Below, one piece after another: positions 1 to 11,568 of a stretch of 17,409 bases of DNA (positions are counted from its first letter, which is position 1; each line of letters starts with the position of its first letter). A model generated the notes under the pieces. That model was not told the DNA's origin. It saw only the letters and a list, made by a program, of their open reading frames with translations, and made no database searches. Where the stretch lies: assembly GCF_000721935.1 (NCBI RefSeq), contig NZ_KL585399.1, positions 93,206 to 110,614 on the forward strand, in the 5' to 3' direction. The stretch comes from Streptomyces sp. NRRL WC-3549 (GTDB lineage Bacteria > Actinomycetota > Actinomycetes > Streptomycetales > Streptomycetaceae). The position numbers were made by a program, and so were the translations under genes.

Positions 1-25
1 AGCGGCGGGGCCCTGCCGCCGCACG

Positions 26-68
26 CACCGGGGCCCGGACACCGCCGTGCGGTGTCCGGGCCCCGGTG
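26..68 (-). terminator. Terminator hairpin downstream of metK
   Basis: A perfect inverted repeat with 18-nt arms at 26-43 and 51-68 encloses a 7-nt loop whose outer two bases on each side also pair. It starts 20 nt beyond the metK stop codon. It is very GC-rich and has no clear T-run, as is common for Streptomyces terminators. The symmetry means it could also stop transcription arriving from the left. Confidence 0.85.
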
Positions 69-88
69 TACGGGAAGGCGGCGGCGGC

Positions 89-1297
89 TCAGAACCCCGC
101 GGCCGTGCGCAGCGCGTCCACCCGGTCGGTGCGCTCCCAGGTGAAGTCGGGCAGCTCCCGGCCGAAGTGGCCGTACGCCGCGGTCTGGGCGTAGATCGGG
201 CGGAGCAGGTCGAGGTCGCGGATGATCGCGGCCGGGCGCAGGTCGAAGACCTCACCGATCGCGTGCTCGATCTTCTCCGTGTCGACCGCGGCGGTGCCGA
301 AGGTCTCGACGAACAGGCCCACCGGCTCGGCCTTGCCGATCGCGTAGGCGACCTGGACCTCGCAGCGGGCGGCGAGCCCGGCGGCGACCACGTTCTTGGC
401 GACCCAGCGCATGGCGTAGGCGGCCGAGCGGTCGACCTTGGACGGGTCCTTGCCGGAGAAGGCACCGCCACCGTGGCGGGCCATGCCGCCGTAGGTGTCG
501 ATGATGATCTTGCGGCCGGTCAGGCCGGCGTCGCCCATCGGACCGCCGATCTCGAAGCGGCCCGTCGGGTTCACCAGCAGGCGGTAGCCCTCGGTGTCCA
601 GCTTGATGCCGTCCTCGACGAGCTGCGCCAGCACGTGCTCCACGACGAACTCGCGGATGTCGGGGGCGAGCAGCGAGTCCAGGTCGATGTCGGACGCGTG
701 CTGCGAGGAGACGACGACCGTGTCCAGGCGGAGCGCCTTGTCGCCGTCGTACTCGATGGTGACCTGGGTCTTGCCGTCGGGGCGCAGGTACGGGATCGTC
801 CCGTTCTTGCGGACCTCGGAGAGACGGCGCGAGAGCCGGTGCGCCAGGTGGATCGGGAGCGGCATCAGCTCGGGCGTCTCGTCGCAGGCGTAACCGAACA
901 TCAGGCCCTGGTCGCCGGCGCCCTGCTTGTCGAGCTCGTCCTCGTCGCCCTCGACGCGCTTCTCGTAGGCGGTGTCGACGCCCTGCGCGATGTCCGGGGA
1001 CTGGGCCCCGATGGACACCGAGACACCGCAGGAGGCTCCGTCGAAGCCCTTCTTGGAGGAGTCGTAGCCGATCTCGAGCACCTTGCTGCGCACGAGGTTG
1101 GGGATGTCTGCGTAGGCCTTGGTCGTGACCTCACCCGCGACATGCACCAGACCGGTGGTGATCAGGGTCTCGACGGCGACGCGCGAGGAGGGGTCCTCAC
1201 GCAGGAGGGCGTCGAGAATCGTGTCGCTGATCTGGTCAGCGATCTTGTCGGGGTGGCCCTCGGTGACGGATTCCGAGGTGAAGAGACGGCGGGACAC
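89..1297 (-). CDS. metK: S-adenosylmethionine synthetase MetK
   Basis: MetK condenses methionine and ATP into S-adenosylmethionine, the cytosolic methyl donor. The protein is 402 residues, the length I recall for Streptomyces MetK. GHPDK lies at residues 14-18, GAGDQG at 126-131, and the glycine-rich P-loop-like segment [14 protein letters not shown] at 276-289, all signature motifs of the family. The open frame extends upstream to 1465, but the GTG at 1297 is chosen: it is preceded by a GGGAG Shine-Dalgarno at 5-nt spacing, and the upstream residues do not resemble any MetK. The gene is separated from coaBC by 237 nt and followed by a strong hairpin, so it is probably its own transcription unit. 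In Streptomyces SAM level influences antibiotic production and differentiation (family knowledge). Confidence 0.97.
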   Translation of the reverse strand: MSRRLFTSESVTEGHPDKIADQISDTILDALLREDPSSRVAVETLITTGLVHVAGEVTTKAYADIPNLVRSKVLEIGYDSSKKGFDGASCGVSVSIGAQSPDIAQGVDTAYEKRVEGDEDELDKQGAGDQGLMFGYACDETPELMPLPIHLAHRLSRRLSEVRKNGTIPYLRPDGKTQVTIEYDGDKALRLDTVVVSSQHASDIDLDSLLAPDIREFVVEHVLAQLVEDGIKLDTEGYRLLVNPTGRFEIGGPMGDAGLTGRKIIIDTYGGMARHGGGAFSGKDPSKVDRSAAYAMRWVAKNVVAAGLAARCEVQVAYAIGKAEPVGLFVETFGTAAVDTEKIEHAIGEVFDLRPAAIIRDLDLLRPIYAQTAAYGHFGRELPDFTWERTDRVDALRTAAGF

Positions 1298-1534
1298 ATC
1301 GCTCCCTGGGGTTGCAGCGGCTGCTGGCTGATCATGGGTGGACGGCCGGGAGCTGCGCCCGGCACGTCCGTCGACCAGTTTATCGGTCGCTTCCGGCGGA
1401 TGGGTCACGTGTCTCGCCCCTTGGGAGCCCTGTGACCTGCGGCACTGTTGACCGCGGTACGACAATCACTCCCTCCGGGTGCGGTGACACGTGCTGGAAC
1501 AGACTTCTGCCCGCCTGAGCGGCGCATAGGCAAT
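1298..1534 (-). promoter_or_regulatory. metK upstream region with two CACGTG palindromes
   Basis: This 237-nt gap between coaBC and metK holds no convincing gene. It contains two CACGTG palindromes, at 1406-1411 and 1488-1493, each followed on the minus strand by similar C-rich sequence. A candidate promoter on the minus strand is GTGACC, an 18-nt spacer, then GATAAA, ending near 1378, but its fit to the Streptomyces consensus is only moderate. No SAM riboswitch core was recognised by eye. The existence of the metK promoter here is inferred from position. Confidence 0.35.
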
Positions 1535-2737
1535 CTAGCCCAACCGGGCCGTCACGAGGTCCCAGACCACGTCGGCGAGCGCTTCCTTCGGCCCGTACGG
1601 CACAGAGGTCTCGGAGCCGTCCGCCCCGAGCACGACCGCCTCGTTCTCCTCGGAGCCGAACGTCTTGCGCTCGCCGACCTCGTTGACGACCAGCAGATCG
1701 CAGCCCTTGCGCCGCAGTTTGGCACGGCCGTTGGCGAGGACGTCGTCGGTCTCGGCGGCGAATCCGACGACGAGCTGCCCGGGGCGGGCCCGCTCACCGG
1801 CCACCTCGGCGAGGATGTCGGGGTTGCGGACCAGCGCGACCGGCTCCGGTTCCTGGCCGTCCCTCTTCTTGATCTTCCCCGTGGCGTACGCGGCGGGCCG
1901 GAAGTCGGCGACCGCCGCCGCCATCACGACGACGTCCGCGTCGGCCGCCGCCTCCAGCACGGCCTCGCGCAGCTGGACGGCCGTCCCGGCGCGCAGGACG
2001 TCGGCACCCGCCGGGTCGGGCAGCCCGGTGTTCGCCTCGACCAGGGTCACCCTGGCCCCCCGGGCGACCGCGGTGCGCGCCAGGGCGTAGCCCTGCTTGC
2101 CGGAGGAGCGGTTGCCGAGGTAGCGGACCGGGTCCAGGGGTTCCCGGGTGCCGCCGGCGCTGATGACCACGTGGCGGCCGGCCAGGTCGGGGGCGGCGGG
2201 CCCGCGGTCCAGGACGCGGCGGCAGACCTCGAAGATCTCCCCCGGGTCGGGCAGCCGCCCCTTGCCGGTGTCCACGCCGGTGAGCCGGCCGACGGCGGGC
2301 TCGATGACGACGGCGCCGCGCCGGCGCAGCGTCGCGACGTTCTCCTGGGTGGCGGGGTGCTCCCACATCTCCGTGTGCATGGCCGGTGCGAAGACGACCG
2401 GACAGCGGGCGGTGAGCAGGGTGTTGGTGAGGAGGTCGTCGGCGAGCCCGTGGGCGGCCCTGGCGAGCACGTCGGCGGTGGCGGGGGCCACCACCACGAG
2501 GTCGGCGCCCTGGCCGATACGGACGTGCGGCACCTCGTGCACGCCGTCCCACACCTCGGTCGAGACGGGGTGGCCGGAGAGCGCGGACCAGGTGGCGGCC
2601 CCCACGAAGTTCAGGGCCGACGCGGTCGGTACGACCCGCACGTCGTGCCCGGACTCGGTCAGCCTGCGCAGCAGCTCGCACGCCTTGTAGGCGGCGATGC
2701 CCCCGCTGACCCCCAGGACGACCTTCGGCTTCTCCAC
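1535..2737 (-). CDS. coaBC: Bifunctional CoaBC (phosphopantothenoylcysteine decarboxylase / phosphopantothenate-cysteine ligase)
   Basis: CoaBC catalyses two steps of coenzyme A synthesis: CTP-dependent joining of 4'-phosphopantothenate to cysteine (CoaB) and FMN-dependent decarboxylation of the product (CoaC). The protein is 400 residues. The N-terminal CoaC flavoprotein opens with GVSGGIAAYK (residues 9-18), carries HEVPHVRIG with the expected catalytic histidine, and has the substrate motif as PAMHTEMW, where many bacteria have Asn instead of His. The CoaB half begins near residue 190 with VISAGGTREPLDPVRYLGN and contains the KIKKRDG lysine motif. The frame is open to 2818, but the GTG at 2737 has a GGGGAG site 5 nt upstream and starts the conserved sequence. 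It lies between rpoZ and metK, as in other streptomycetes. Confidence 0.96.
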   Translation of the reverse strand: MEKPKVVLGVSGGIAAYKACELLRRLTESGHDVRVVPTASALNFVGAATWSALSGHPVSTEVWDGVHEVPHVRIGQGADLVVVAPATADVLARAAHGLADDLLTNTLLTARCPVVFAPAMHTEMWEHPATQENVATLRRRGAVVIEPAVGRLTGVDTGKGRLPDPGEIFEVCRRVLDRGPAAPDLAGRHVVISAGGTREPLDPVRYLGNRSSGKQGYALARTAVARGARVTLVEANTGLPDPAGADVLRAGTAVQLREAVLEAAADADVVVMAAAVADFRPAAYATGKIKKRDGQEPEPVALVRNPDILAEVAGERARPGQLVVGFAAETDDVLANGRAKLRRKGCDLLVVNEVGERKTFGSEENEAVVLGADGSETSVPYGPKEALADVVWDLVTARLG

Positions 2738-2857
2738 TGCGTCTCCCCGCACTCGGATCTCCGTGCGCCCGGCCGGTGCACGGCGGCACCGTGACGCACG
2801 CGGTCCATGCTGCCTCACCGCGCCGCACGTCCCACGGCTGCCCCGGTCCCGGACACG

Positions 2858-2892
2858 CCTCAGGCCCGGCGGTCCGGCCGCCGGGCCTGAGG
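2858..2892 (-). terminator. Terminator hairpin between rpoZ and coaBC
   Basis: A perfect 15-bp inverted repeat has arms at 2858-2872 and 2878-2892 and a 5-nt loop, and begins 41 nt after the rpoZ stop codon. It is GC-rich with no T-run. It separates rpoZ from coaBC, implying that coaBC has its own promoter in 2738-2857, although I could not identify a clear -10 or -35 element there. Confidence 0.8.
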
Positions 2893-2932
2893 TGAAGGTG
2901 CGTTCTCCCGCGGGTGCGGGACACGGCTCCTG

Positions 2933-3205
2933 CTACTGCGCGGGGCCCTCGATGGCCTCGGAGGTCAGCAGGCCCGCGTTGATCTCGCGGAGCGCGATCG
3001 AGAGCGGCTTCTCGTGCACGTGGGTGTCGACGAGCGGACCGACGTACTCGAGGAGGCCTTCGCCGAGCTGCGAGTAGTACGCGTTGATCTGGCGCGCGCG
3101 CTTGGCGGCGTAGATCACGAGGCTGTACTTCGAGTCGGTGGCCTCGAGGAGCTCATCAATCGGCGGGTTGATGATGCCCTCGGGCGTGGTGATGGAAGAG
3201 GACAC
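2933..3205 (-). CDS. rpoZ: RNA polymerase omega subunit RpoZ
   Basis: Omega is the small RNA polymerase subunit that helps fold and hold the beta-prime subunit; in Streptomyces its loss affects differentiation and antibiotic production (literature knowledge). The 90-residue product has the hallmark [16 protein letters not shown] helix and the [10 protein letters not shown] segment. The frame is open to 3235 (100 residues), but the GTG at 3205 is preferred: GGAAGG lies 6 nt upstream and the product then begins with Ser-Ser-Ser-Ile-Thr, the familiar actinobacterial N terminus. A longer start would run into the region of an AT-rich inverted repeat at 3230-3249. It lies 98 nt downstream of gmk, so it may be cotranscribed or have its own promoter. 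Confidence 0.96.
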   Translation of the reverse strand: MSSSITTPEGIINPPIDELLEATDSKYSLVIYAAKRARQINAYYSQLGEGLLEYVGPLVDTHVHEKPLSIALREINAGLLTSEAIEGPAQ

Positions 3206-3229
3206 TCTCTGCCTTCCGAAGGGGATAGA

Positions 3230-3249
3230 GATCAAAGAGATCTTTGATC
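3230..3249. repeat. AT-rich inverted repeat upstream of rpoZ
   Basis: Two 9-nt arms, GATCAAAGA (3230-3238) and TCTTTGATC (3241-3249), flank a 2-nt centre. The element sits 24 nt upstream of the rpoZ start codon and 55 nt beyond the gmk stop, in an AT-rich patch within a very GC-rich neighbourhood. It could be a DNA operator for rpoZ or an RNA hairpin in the gmk-rpoZ transcript. Without a T-run it is a poor intrinsic terminator. Confidence 0.6.
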
Positions 3250-3303
3250 ATGCTGGTTCCGCAGTGGTGCTGCTCTGCGTCCGCGGGCCGGGACCGGTGG
3301 AGG

Positions 3304-3921
3304 TCAGTCGACGGTGCCGGGGAGGCCGGAAGCCTGCAGCATCAACGTTAGCAGCTCGCGTGCCACGTCCTCGACGGAGGTGTTGACGAGCGTGGTGTCG
3401 AACTCGGCCTCGGCGGCCAGCTCGACCTTCGCCGCCGCGAGCCGGCGCTCGATCACGTCCGGCGCCTCGGTGCCGCGGCCGGTGAGCCGGCGCACCAGCT
3501 CCTCCCAGCTCGGCGGGGCGAGGAAGACCAGCTGCGCCTCGGGCATCGACTGGCGCACCAGCCGGGCACCCTGCAGGTCGATCTCCAGCAGCACCGGCTC
3601 GCCCGCCTCCAGGCGGTCGAGCACGGCCCGGCGCGGCGTGCCGTACCGGTTGCCCGCGAACTCGGCCCACTCCAGCAGCTCGCCGTTGGCGATCAGCTTG
3701 TCGAACTCCTCGTCGTCCACGAAGAAGTAGTGGACGCCGTTGCTTTCGCCGGGCCGGGGCTTGCGGGTCGTGGCCGACACCGAGAGCCAGACCTCGGGGT
3801 GGACCTTGCGCATATGGGCGACGACCGTGCTCTTGCCGACCCCCGAGGGGCCGGAGAGCACGGTCAGCCGCGGACGTACGTCCGGGGGTACGGGGGACGT
3901 CCCCCGGGATGTTGCAGCCAT
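3304..3921 (-). CDS. gmk: Guanylate kinase
   Basis: Guanylate kinase phosphorylates GMP to GDP with ATP in the cytosol, feeding GTP, dGTP and (p)ppGpp pools. The 205-residue protein has the P-loop GPSGVGKS at residues 24-31, the GMP-binding segment [13 protein letters not shown], the YFF...F lid region with [16 protein letters not shown], and the [12 protein letters not shown] strand typical of the family. The ATG at 3921 is retained because the sequence from it is conserved, yet no good Shine-Dalgarno precedes it. Instead GATAAT lies 6 nt upstream, which fits a leaderless mRNA starting at the A of ATG. It follows mihF after a 38-nt gap occupied by a hairpin. Confidence 0.96.
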   Translation of the reverse strand: MAATSRGTSPVPPDVRPRLTVLSGPSGVGKSTVVAHMRKVHPEVWLSVSATTRKPRPGESNGVHYFFVDDEEFDKLIANGELLEWAEFAGNRYGTPRRAVLDRLEAGEPVLLEIDLQGARLVRQSMPEAQLVFLAPPSWEELVRRLTGRGTEAPDVIERRLAAAKVELAAEAEFDTTLVNTSVEDVARELLTLMLQASGLPGTVD

Positions 3922-3927
3922 GGGGCG

Positions 3928-3957
3928 ATTATCCAGGTTCTCAGGAGTGCCTGAGAA
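3928..3957 (-). promoter_or_regulatory. Candidate leaderless promoter of gmk
   Basis: On the minus strand TTCTCA (3957-3952), an 18-nt spacer and GATAAT (3933-3928) resemble a housekeeping promoter (4 of 6 matches at -35 and 5 of 6 to TATAAT at -10). The A of the gmk ATG is the seventh base after the -10 hexamer, exactly where transcription would begin, and no Shine-Dalgarno is present. The -35 hexamer lies inside a perfect inverted repeat. Confidence 0.45.
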
Positions 3958-3959
3958 CC
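3936..3959 (-). terminator. Hairpin directly after mihF (terminator or operator)
   Basis: A perfect 10-bp inverted repeat has arms at 3936-3945 and 3950-3959 and a 4-nt loop. It abuts the mihF stop codon (3960-3962) and lies just before gmk. As RNA it forms a compact stem-loop that could end or stabilise the mihF message. As DNA it overlaps the candidate gmk -35 element and could be an operator. Confidence 0.55.
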
Positions 3960-4283
3960 TCAGGCGGCGGTACCGCCGAACTCACGCTCCAGGGATGCGA
4001 TCTGGTTGGAGCCGAGACCCCGGACCCGTCGGCTCTCGGAGATGCCGAGCCGCTCCATGATCTGCTTGGCGCGGACCTTGCCCACGCCCGGCAGGGACTC
4101 CAGGAGGGCGGAGACCTTCATCTTGCCGATGACGTCGTTCTCCTGGCCCTGCTTGATGACCTCTTGGAGGGAGGCGCCGGAGTGCTTGAGTCGATTCTTG
4201 ACCTCGGCCCGCTCCCGGCGAGCCGCGGCGGCCTTTTCGAGCGCGGCTGCGCGCTGTTCAGGGGTAAGGGGCGGAAGAGCCAC
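3960..4283 (-). CDS. mihF: Actinobacterial integration host factor sIHF (MihF)
   Basis: sIHF is a small actinobacterial DNA-binding protein, unrelated in fold to enterobacterial IHF. It binds DNA with little sequence preference, affects supercoiling and nucleoid compaction, and influences sporulation and antibiotic production in Streptomyces (family knowledge). The 107-residue length is what I recall for Streptomyces sIHF. A basic N-terminal helix rich in Ala, Arg and Lys (residues 8-33) is followed by the helix-two-turn-helix core containing LPGVGK (64-69) and KQIMERLGI. The GTG at 4283 has GAGGTGA 7 nt upstream. The gene is preceded by a good promoter near 4390-4418 with an untranslated leader of roughly 100 nt. 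Confidence 0.95.
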   Translation of the reverse strand: MALPPLTPEQRAAALEKAAAARRERAEVKNRLKHSGASLQEVIKQGQENDVIGKMKVSALLESLPGVGKVRAKQIMERLGISESRRVRGLGSNQIASLEREFGGTAA

Positions 4284-4389
4284 GCCTACGTCACCTCGGA
4301 TGTCGATCTGTCGGATACGGACCGGTGAGAAACCTCATGGCTCTCACCTGCTGAGCAACAGGCACGTCGTGCGCGTTGGCTCTCGACGG

Positions 4390-4418
4390 AGACTAGCGGC
4401 CATGGCCGCCCGAGTCAG
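4390..4418 (-). promoter_or_regulatory. mihF promoter
   Basis: On the minus strand CTGACT (4418-4413), a 17-nt spacer and TAGTCT (4395-4390) match a Streptomyces vegetative promoter well: 4 of 6 to TTGACA and 5 of 6 to TAGGCT. It lies just downstream of the pyrF terminator and about 107 nt upstream of the mihF start codon. The spacer holds a perfect 14-bp palindrome at 4396-4409, a candidate operator. Confidence 0.6.
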
Positions 4419-4428
4419 CGAGAACAGA

Positions 4429-4468
4429 CGAAAAGTCCTGGTCAGCCTCGACCGACCGGGACTTTTCG
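4429..4468 (-). terminator. Terminator of the pyr operon (after pyrF)
   Basis: Perfect 10-nt arms at 4429-4438 and 4459-4468, extended by a further four pairs (4440-4443 with 4454-4457), form a long hairpin. The minus-strand 3' arm contains a TTTT run. It begins 59 nt beyond the pyrF stop codon and upstream of the mihF promoter, so it isolates the pyrimidine operon from the mihF-gmk-rpoZ group. Confidence 0.8.
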
Positions 4469-4526
4469 GTCATAACGACCCTGATTTCTGGTCAGGATTC
4501 CGTCAACCCGCCGTTACGTGGCATCG

Positions 4527-5362
4527 TCAGCTTTCCGAGACGGCCGTACGGACCTCTTCCGCGAACCGTCCGGCGGCTTCGCGCAGCCCTGACGCGTCCG
4601 GTCCGTGGCGCAGCACGCCCCGGCTCACGCTCGGCACCACGTTGCCCACCGAGGCGCCGAAGACGCGCGGCAGATCGGCGGGGGTCGCGCCCTGGGCGCC
4701 GATACCGGGAGCCAGCAGCGGCCCGTTGATCGCGAGGTCCGCGCCCGCGTCGCCGAGTGTGGCGCCGACCACCGCGCCCACGGAGCCGAGCGGGGCGGCC
4801 CCCGCGTTCTCGGCGGCCATGTGGTCGAGCATCACCTGGGCCAGCGACCGGCCGTCCGCGGCGGTGGCGCGCTGCACCTCGGCGCCCTCCGGGTTGGAGG
4901 TGAGGGCGAGCACGAAGACGCCCGCGCCACTGGCCGCGGCTGCGTCCAGCGCCGGACGCAGCGAGCCGAAGCCGAGGTACGGCGAGACCGTGACCGCGTC
5001 GGAGAACAGCGGGGAGTCCGTGTCGAGGTACGTGGCCGCGTAGGCGCCCATCGTGGAACCGATGTCGCCGCGCTTGGCGTCCATCAGGACGAGGGCCCCG
5101 GCGGCCCGGGCCTCCTCGACGGCCTTCTCCAGGACGGCGGTGCCGCGCGAGCCGAACCGCTCGAAGAACGCGGACTGCGGCTTGAGCACCGCGACCCGGT
5201 CGGCCAGGGCCTCCACGACGGTGCGGGTGAAGCGCTCCAGGCCGGCGACATCGTCGTTCAGGCCCCAGGAGGTGAGGAGCGAGGTGTGCGGGTCGATGCC
5301 GACGCAGAGCGGCCCGCGGGTGTCCATGGCGCGGCGCAGCCGGGCGCCGAAGGGTTCGGGGG

Positions 5363-5366
<4 letters not shown>
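4527..5366 (-). CDS. pyrF: Orotidine 5'-phosphate decarboxylase (type 2)
   Basis: PyrF decarboxylates OMP to UMP, the last step of de novo pyrimidine synthesis. The 279-residue protein is of the longer type-2 form found in actinobacteria. CVGIDPH at residues 21-27, [13 protein letters not shown] near 60-72 and the catalytic [11 protein letters not shown] loop with Asp96, Lys98 and Asp101 are visible; these correspond to the Asp-Lys-Asp charge network of the active site. Later segments APGIGAQG and SRGVL form the phosphate-binding end of the barrel. The GTG start overlaps the pyrD stop codon as GTGA, indicating translational coupling. It is the last gene of the operon and is followed by a terminator hairpin. 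Confidence 0.96.
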
Positions 5367-6472
<1,106 letters not shown>

Positions 6473-6473
6473 C

Positions 6474-6517
6474 ACGGTGTCCTCATGAAGAGGGGGACAC
6501 CGTTTCCGATGTCCCCC
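6474..6517 (-). promoter_or_regulatory. Mutually exclusive hairpins over the pyrD ribosome binding site
   Basis: In the minus-strand transcript, hairpin A pairs GGGGGACA (6517-6510) with TGTCCCCC (6499-6492) around a 10-nt loop. Hairpin B pairs ACGGTGTCC (6503-6495) with GGACACCGT (6482-6474). They share 6495-6499 and cannot form together. Hairpin B contains most of the pyrD Shine-Dalgarno (GAGGA, 6484-6480) and ends one base before the ATG. A five-codon reading frame at 6486-6472, including its stop, also overlaps the pyrD ATG as TGATG. Confidence 0.5.
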
Positions 6518-6533
6518 TGGGGGCGGCGGGGCC

Positions 6534-9835
<3,302 letters not shown>

Positions 9836-9843
<8 letters not shown>

Positions 9844-10978
9844 GCTGGTCCTCCATCAGGGAAACGAAGCGGTCGAAGAGGTACGCGGCGTCGTGCGGGC
9901 CGGCGGCCGCCTCGGGGTGGTACTGGACGCTGAAGGCCGGCCGGTCCAGGAGCTGGAGCCCCTCGACGACCTGGTCGTTCAGGCAGACGTGGGAGACCTC
10001 GGCGCGGCCGAAGTCGGTGTCGGACGGCTTGTCGAGGGGGGCGTCGACGGCGAAGCCGTGGTTGTGCGCGGTGACCTCGACCTTGCCGGTCGTGCGGTCC
10101 TGCACGGGCTGGTTGATGCCGCGGTGGCCGTACTTCAGCTTGTAGGTGCCGAAGCCGAGGGCGCGGCCCAGGATCTGGTTGCCGAAGCAGATGCCGAAGA
10201 GCGGGGTCCTGCGCTCCAGGACGCCCCGCATGAGGGAGACGGGGTGGTCGGCGGTGGACGGGTCGCCGGGGCCGTTGGAGAAGAAGACGCCGTCGGGCTC
10301 GACCGCGTAGACCTCCTCCAGGGTGGCGGTGGCGGGCAGGACGTGCACCTCGATGCCGCGCTCGGCCATGCGGTGCGGGGTCATGCCCTTGATGCCGAGG
10401 TCGATCGCGGCGACGGTGAACTTCTTGGTGCCGTGGGCCGGGACGACGTAGGCCTCCTTGGTGGCGACCTCGGCGGAGAGGTCGGCGCCGCTCATCTCGG
10501 GGGCCTGGCGGACCTTGGCGAGGAGGACGCCCTCGTCCTCGATCGCGTTGCCGGAGAAGATGCCGACGCGCATCGCGCCGCGCTCGCGCAGGTGGCGGGT
10601 GAGCGCGCGGGTGTCGACGCCGCTGATGCCGACGACTCCCTGGGCGGCGAGCTCCTCGTCCAGCGTGCGGCGCGAGCGCCAGTTGGAGGGGAGGCGGGCG
10701 GGGTCGCGTACGACGTACCCGGAGACCCAGATCCGCTGCGACTCGGCGTCCTCGTCGTTGACGCCGGTGTTGCCGACGTGCGGGGCGGTCATCACGACGA
10801 CCTGGCGGTGGTAGGAGGGGTCGGTCAGGGTCTCCTGGTATCCGGTCATGCCGGTGGAGAACACCGCCTCGCCGAAGGTCTCCCCCACGGCCCCGTAGGC
10901 GCGGCCGCGGAAGGAGCGGCCGTCCTCCAGGACGAGTACGGCGGGAGCTCTGCCGGCTCCCCGGGTGGAGATCGTCAT
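9836..10978 (-). CDS. carA: Carbamoyl phosphate synthase small subunit (glutaminase)
   Basis: CarA hydrolyses glutamine and channels ammonia to CarB. The protein is 380 residues. The N-terminal CarA-specific domain ([48 protein letters not shown]) precedes a class I glutamine amidotransferase domain with FSNGPGDPS, the nucleophile Cys264 in [10 protein letters not shown], and the His354-x-Glu356 pair in YHPEA. The frame is open as far as 11596, but the ATG at 10978 overlaps the stop of the upstream membrane-protein gene as ATGA and begins the conserved protein. Its 3' end overlaps the carB GTG by 8 nt, fitting equimolar synthesis of the two subunits. Confidence 0.97.
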
Positions 10979-11568
10979 CGTGCGGTGCCTTCCGTAGTGC
11001 TGGTGAGGTGCGTGCCGGCGAGCCGGTCGACGGCGTCGACCCAGGCCTGGTGCTCGGCCGCGTGGTCGGAGCGGAATCCGGAGTCGATCAGCGTTCCGCC
11101 ATGGGCCCAGGTGATGACCAGAAGGCCGCCCTCGGGCAGGACCTTCCCGGCGAGCGCCTTGTCGAGCCGGGCCTCGCGCAGGGCGGCGGCCGGTACGAAG
11201 AAGTCGGCCGCGCCGGGGCGTACGACGTCCAGGCCCTGTTCGGTGAGGGTGAGCTCGACCCGGCTGCGGGTGCCGAGGCCGTGGGCGACGATCCGGTCGA
11301 GCCACTGGCCCGCGGTCGTCGAGGCGTGGTAGCGGCCCCGCAGGGTGAGCAGCGGTTCGCCGTCCGCGAAGCCCTCCGGGGTGGTGGCGAGCTCGGGCAG
11401 GGCGGACTGGAGCCTTCCGCGCCACTTCCACCCCTGGCGCATCAGCCAGTAGACGAAGGCGACGAAGACGATCAGTCCGACGACCCAGCTGATGCGGGCG
11501 GACCAGTCCGTCACATCGGCCGACTTCTGCTCGGCGGCCAGTTGGTACAGGGGGTTGAGTGTTCTCAC
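10975..11568 (-). CDS. Conserved membrane-anchored protein within the pyr operon, function unknown
   Basis: The 197-residue product has a short N-terminal extracytoplasmic or loop segment, one hydrophobic helix at about residues 27-44 ([18 protein letters not shown]), a basic stretch (RQGWKWRGR) that by the positive-inside rule puts the C-terminal domain in the cytoplasm, and then a mixed strand-rich domain of about 140 residues. I recognise it only as the conserved actinomycete protein found between pyrC and carA; a bacterial PH-like fold is a guess from its size and strand pattern. The GTG start overlaps the pyrC stop as GTGA and its stop overlaps carA as ATGA, so it is translated as part of the pathway operon. 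No catalytic motif is visible. A link to membrane placement of the pathway, for example with quinone-linked PyrD, is speculation. Confidence 0.85.
   Translation of the reverse strand: MRTLNPLYQLAAEQKSADVTDWSARISWVVGLIVFVAFVYWLMRQGWKWRGRLQSALPELATTPEGFADGEPLLTLRGRYHASTTAGQWLDRIVAHGLGTRSRVELTLTEQGLDVVRPGAADFFVPAAALREARLDKALAGKVLPEGGLLVITWAHGGTLIDSGFRSDHAAEHQAWVDAVDRLAGTHLTSTTEGTAR

Noticed and set aside
1298..1534. SAM riboswitch upstream of metK
   Set aside because: I looked on the minus strand for the conserved cores of the SAM-I/SAM-IV and SAM-II classes, such as GGCAACC after a purine-rich stem, and did not find them. A covariance-model search would be decisive.
2738..2818. N-terminal extension of CoaBC to 2818
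   Set aside because: The extra 27 residues are Arg/Pro-rich without family similarity, and the GTG at 2737 has a good ribosome binding site at correct spacing.
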